Positions 60,723-64,000 of a DNA stretch of 64,000 bases are shown one piece after another. The first letter of the stretch is position 1, and each line of letters begins with the position of its first letter. A program made the translations under genes and the position numbers. Where the stretch lies: the NCBI RefSeq assembly GCF_051020975.1, contig NW_027478160.1, forward strand, positions 19,242,001-19,306,000, read 5' to 3'. The DNA is from Osmia lignaria lignaria (taxonomy: Eukaryota; Arthropoda; Insecta; Hymenoptera; Megachilidae). The notes beneath the pieces are model-generated. The model did no database searches. It was not told the DNA's origin and saw only the letters and a program-made list of their open reading frames with translations.

Positions 60723-63700
60723 ATGCAGATTTATCTCAAGGGAAGGGGCCTGACGGACATATTTCGAGATATTTCTTCTTCTTGTTGTTCTTCTTCTGCA
60801 CAGCTAAACTGGAAGTGGCGTTTCCAGCTCGCAATAGCGCAGAGTTATCTCAAAGAAAGGGGCCACGGTGTTTCTGTATCTCTATTATGTTGGTGCGGCT
60901 TCGGAACTTTTAAATATCTTGATATATCTCGGGAACTACGCATCTGATAAAAAAATATCATAGAACATAAAAAGTAGGAAACTTAATTCTCTACAAATAA
61001 AGTCTCTTAACATTTTGCCATAGCTCGCTTCGTTTCCGAGATATTTGCAGATTTATCTCAAGGGAAGGGGCCTGACGGACATATTTCGAGACATTTCTTC
61101 TTCTTGTTGTTCTTCTTCTGCACAGCTAAGCTGGAAGTGGCATTTGCAGCTCGCAATAGTGCAGAGTTATCTCAAAGAAAGGGGCCACGGTGTTTCTGTA
61201 TCTCTATTATGTTGGTGCGGCTTCGGAACTTTTAAATATCTTGATATATCTCGAGAACTACGCATCTGATCAAAAAATATCATAAAACATAAAAAGTAGG
61301 AAACTTAGTTCTCTACAAAAAAGGTCTCTTAACATTTTGCCCTAGCTCGCTTCGTTTCCGAGATATATGCAGATTTATCTCAAGGGAAGGGGCCTGACGG
61401 ACATATTTCGAGATATTTCTTCTTCTTGTTGTTCTTCTTCTGCACAGCTAAGCTGGAAGTGGCATTTGCGGCTCGCACTAGTGCAGAGTTATCTCAAAGA
61501 AAGGGGCCACGGTGTTTCTGTATCTCTATTATGTTGGTGCGGCTTCGGAACTTTTAAATATCTCGATATATCTCGAAAACTACGCTTCTGATCAAAAAAT
61601 ATCATACAACATAAATTGTAGGAAACTTAATTCTCTACAAAAAAGGTCTCTTAACATTTTGCCATAGCTCGTTTCGTTTCCGAGATATTTGCAGATATAT
61701 CTCAAGGGAAGGGGCCTGACGGACATATTTCGAGATATTTCTTCTTCTTGTTGTTCTTCTTCTGCACAGCTAAACTGGAAGTGGCATTTCCAGCTCGCAA
61801 TAGTGCAGAGTTATCTCAAAGAAAGGGGCCACGGTGTTTCTGTATCTCTAATATGTTGGTGCGGCTTCGGAACTTTTAAATATCTTGATATATCTCGAGA
61901 ACTACGCATCTGATCAAAAAATATCATAGAACCTAAAAAGTAGGAAACTTAATTCTCTACAGAAAAGGTCTCTTAACATTTTGCCATAGCTCGCTTCGTT
62001 TCCGGGATATTTGCAGATTTATCTCGAGGGAAGGGGCCTAACGGACATATTTCGAGATATTTCTTCTTCTTGTTGTTGTCCTTCTGCACAGCTAAACTGG
62101 AAGTGGCATTTCCAGCTCGCAATAGTGCAGAGTTATCTCAAAGAAAGGGGCCACGGTGTTTCTGTATCTCTATTATGTTGGTGCGGCTTCGGAACTTTTA
62201 AATATCTTGATATATCTCGAGAACTACGCATCTGATCAAAAAATATCATAGAACATCCAAAGCAGGAAACTTAATTCTCTACAAAAAAGGTCTCTTAACA
62301 TTTTGCCATAGCTCGCTTCGTTTCCGAGATATTTGCAGATTTATCTCAAGGGAAGGGGCCTGACGGACATATTTCGAGATATTTCTTCTTCTTGATGTTC
62401 TTCTTCTGCACAGCTAAGCTGGAAGTGGCATTTACAGCTCGCAATAGTGCAGAGTTATCTCAAAGAAAGGGGCCACGGTGTTTCTGTATCTCTATTATGT
62501 TGGTGCGGCTTCGGAACTTTTAAATATCTTGATATATCTCTAGAACTACGCATCTGATCAAAAAATATCATAGAACATATAAAGTAGGAAACTTAATTCT
62601 CTACAAAAAAGGTCTCTTAACATTTTGCCATAGCTCGTTTCGTTTCCGAGATATTTGCAGATATATCTCAAGGGAAGGGGCCTGACGGACATATTTCTAG
62701 ATATTTCTTCTTCTTGTTGTTCTTCTTCTGCACAGCTAAGCTGGAAGTGGCATTTACAGCTCGCAATAGTGCAGAGTTATCTCAAAGAAAGGGGCCACGG
62801 TGTTTCTGTATCTCTATTGTGTTGGTGCGGCTTCGGAACTTTTAAATATCTTGATATATCTCTAGAACTACGCATCTGATAGAAAAATATCATAGAACAT
62901 AAAAAGTAGGAAACTTAATTCTCTACAAATAAAGTCTCTTAACATTTTGCCATAGCTCGCTTCGTTTCCGAGATATTTGCAGATTTATCTCAAGGGAAGG
63001 GGCCTGACGGACATATTTCGAGATATTTCTTCTTCTTGTTGTTCTTCTTCTGCACAGCTAAGCTGGAAGTGGCATTTGCAGCTCGCAATAGTGCAGAGTT
63101 ATCTCAAAGAAAGGGGCCACGGTGTTTCTGTATCTCTATTATGTTGGTGCGGCTTCGGAGCTTTTAAATATCTTGATATATCTCGAGAACTACGCATCTG
63201 ATCAAAAAATATCATAGAACATAAAAAGTAGGAAACTTAATTCTCTACAAAAAAGGTCTCTTAACATTTTGCCATAGCTCGCTTCGTTTCCGAGATATAT
63301 GCAGATTTATCTCAAGGGAAGGGGCCTGACGGACATATTTCGAGATATTTCTTCTTCTTGTTGTTCTTCTTCTGCACAGCTAAGCTGGAAGTGGCATTTG
63401 CAGCTCGCAATAGTGCAGAGTTATCTCAAAGAAAGAGGCCACGGTGTTTCTGTACCTCTATTATGTTGGTGCAGCTTCGGAACTTTTAAATATCTTGATA
63501 TATCTCGAGAACAGCGCATCTGATCAAAAAATATCATACAACATAGAAAGTAGAAAACTTAATTCTCTACAAAAAAGGTCTCTTAACATTTTGCCATAGC
63601 TCGCTTCGTTTCCGAGATATTTGCAGATTTATCTCAAGGGAAGGGGCCTGACGGACATATTTCGAGATATTTCTTCTTCTTGTTGTTCTTCTTCTGCACA

Positions 63701-63942
63701 GCTAAACTGGAAGTGGCATTTACAGCTCGCAATAGTGCAGAGTTATCTCAAAGAAAGGGGCCACGGTGTTTCTGTATCTCTATTATGTTGGTGCGGCTTC
63801 GGAACTTTTAAATATCTTGATATATCTCGAGAACTACGCATCTGATCAAAAAATATCATAGAACATAAAAAGTAGGAAACTTAATTCTCTACAAAAAAGG
63901 TCTCTTAACATTTTGCCATAGCTCGCTTCGTTTCCGAGATAT
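60723..63942. repeat. Ten mixed monomers at the right end
   Basis: Starts 60723, 61045, 61367, 61689, 62011, 62333, 62655, 62977, 63299 and 63621. Class A bodies predominate; no clear HOR is visible. Copy 62333 has cttgatgttc and acatataaagtagg like 57180, at a distance of 5,153 bp (16 monomers plus the one-base insertion). Copies 62333 and 62655 have the tail TCTCTAGA. Confidence 0.75.
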
Positions 63943-64000
63943 TTGCAGATATATCTCAAGGGAAGGGGCCTGACGGACATATTTCGAGATATTTCTTCTT
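63943..64000 (+). repeat. Partial monomer at right window edge
   Basis: The first 58 bases of another copy, in register with the preceding one and ending in the TTC tract. The array continues beyond the window. Confidence 0.93.

Larger units (their letters stand above)
1..64000. repeat. 322-bp satellite DNA array, filling the window
   Basis: The same 322-bp unit repeats head to tail across the entire window, always in the same orientation. Anchor motifs such as tttccgagatatttgcag and ggggccacggtgtttctg recur every 322 bases. With monomer starts at 186 + 322n there are 198 complete copies; after 60,536 the register shifts by one base. No other sequence interrupts the array. Copies differ by substitutions at a limited set of positions, and those variants travel in linked groups, which defines classes and higher-order repeats. 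Such organisation is typical of centromeric or pericentromeric heterochromatin in eukaryotes and is made by unequal exchange and gene conversion. I do not recognise a named family. The array continues beyond both window ends. Confidence 0.98.
53638..64000. repeat. Divergent right-hand domain of the array
   Basis: Copies here carry variants rare or absent to the left: gattcagctcaaaggaac, ctcaagtgaagg, ttgtccttc, ccacgctg or ccacgttg, ttttgaatatctc, cttgatgttc, aaagaggccac and gatatatgcag. Class A/B alternation is lost, one-off changes are commoner, and the only indel of the window lies here. Local duplications of 966 and 1,932 bp remain. The unit length still holds at 322 bp. Confidence 0.8.

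Noticed and set aside
1..64000. CRISPR array
   Set aside because: There is no short repeat with unique spacers. The whole 322-bp unit repeats, spacers included, and no cas gene is present.
1..64000. CENP-B box
   Set aside because: I looked for TTCGNNNNANNCGGG on both strands. The nearest candidates (around tttcgagatatttc and cttcggaac) lack the CGGG half. No match is supported.
1..64000. Transposable elements, LTRs or terminal inverted repeats inserted in the array
   Set aside because: Register is unbroken except for one base, so nothing is inserted anywhere in the window.
1..64000. Ribosomal DNA, tRNA or histone clusters as the tandem unit
   Set aside because: No conserved rRNA, tRNA or histone sequence is recognisable in a 322-bp unit.
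1..64000. Assignment to a specific named satellite or species
   Set aside because: The sequence style suggests an arthropod, but I recognise no family with confidence. A database search with the monomer consensus would decide.

Overview
The whole 64 kb window is one uninterrupted tandem satellite-DNA array. A 322-bp monomer repeats head to tail in one orientation from base 1 to base 64000: 185 bases of a first partial copy, 198 complete copies (I set the monomer start at 186 + 322n) and 58 bases of a last partial copy. One copy (60400-60722) is 323 bp; every other copy keeps exact 322-bp register. I see no protein gene, rRNA, tRNA, transposon, CRISPR array or non-satellite spacer. Array size, AT-rich dyad-containing monomers and higher-order repeats point to constitutive heterochromatin (centromeric or pericentromeric) of a eukaryote. 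An arthropod host is my guess from the style of the sequence; I recognise no named satellite family.

Monomers fall into two main classes. Class A carries GCAATAGTGC, the 8-bp palindrome TCTCGAGA and a linker like aaaaagtaggaaactta. Class B carries the palindrome GCACTAGTGC, TCTCGAAAAC and usually a linker like acttgtaggagacata. Subclass names used below: A1 (gctggaagtggcatttgcag), A2 (aactggaagtggcatttcc), A3 (A2 plus aatagagcag and ttatctgaaag), A4 (A2 plus gaaggtgcctg), B1 (ctttgtttccg, cttctcgttg, ggcccgcactag), B2 (gtttctggatc plus ggcttccgaac), B3 (gtttcaggatctctgttatg), B4 (ctcgagggaag, usually with agtggcttttgcgg). In the left half A and B mostly alternate, giving an underlying 644-bp dimer.

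On top of this lie higher-order repeats (HORs) whose period changes along the array: 16-mer spacing (5,152 bp) in about 1-15,790; 6-mer (1,932 bp, three units) at 17,252-23,047; 5-mer (1,610 bp, two units) at 24,336-27,555; 11-mer (3,542 bp, two units) at 28,522-35,605; 10-mer (3,220 bp, four units, one expanded to 13 monomers) at 39,792-53,637. From about 53,550 to the right end the character changes sharply. The monomers carry a different set of variants, local trimer (966 bp) and partial hexamer (1,932 bp) duplications, more one-off changes and the only indel. This resembles a less homogenised flank next to a recently homogenised core.

Each monomer also contains an older internal duplication (roughly 152-227 against 282-337 in the first copy), a phase-stable TTC/TTG tract, several inverted repeats and two A6 tracts. 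A 74-codon open frame recurs in nearly every copy, but I treat it as a by-product of homogenisation and not as a gene. All comparisons were made by eye, so identity values are deliberately not given.
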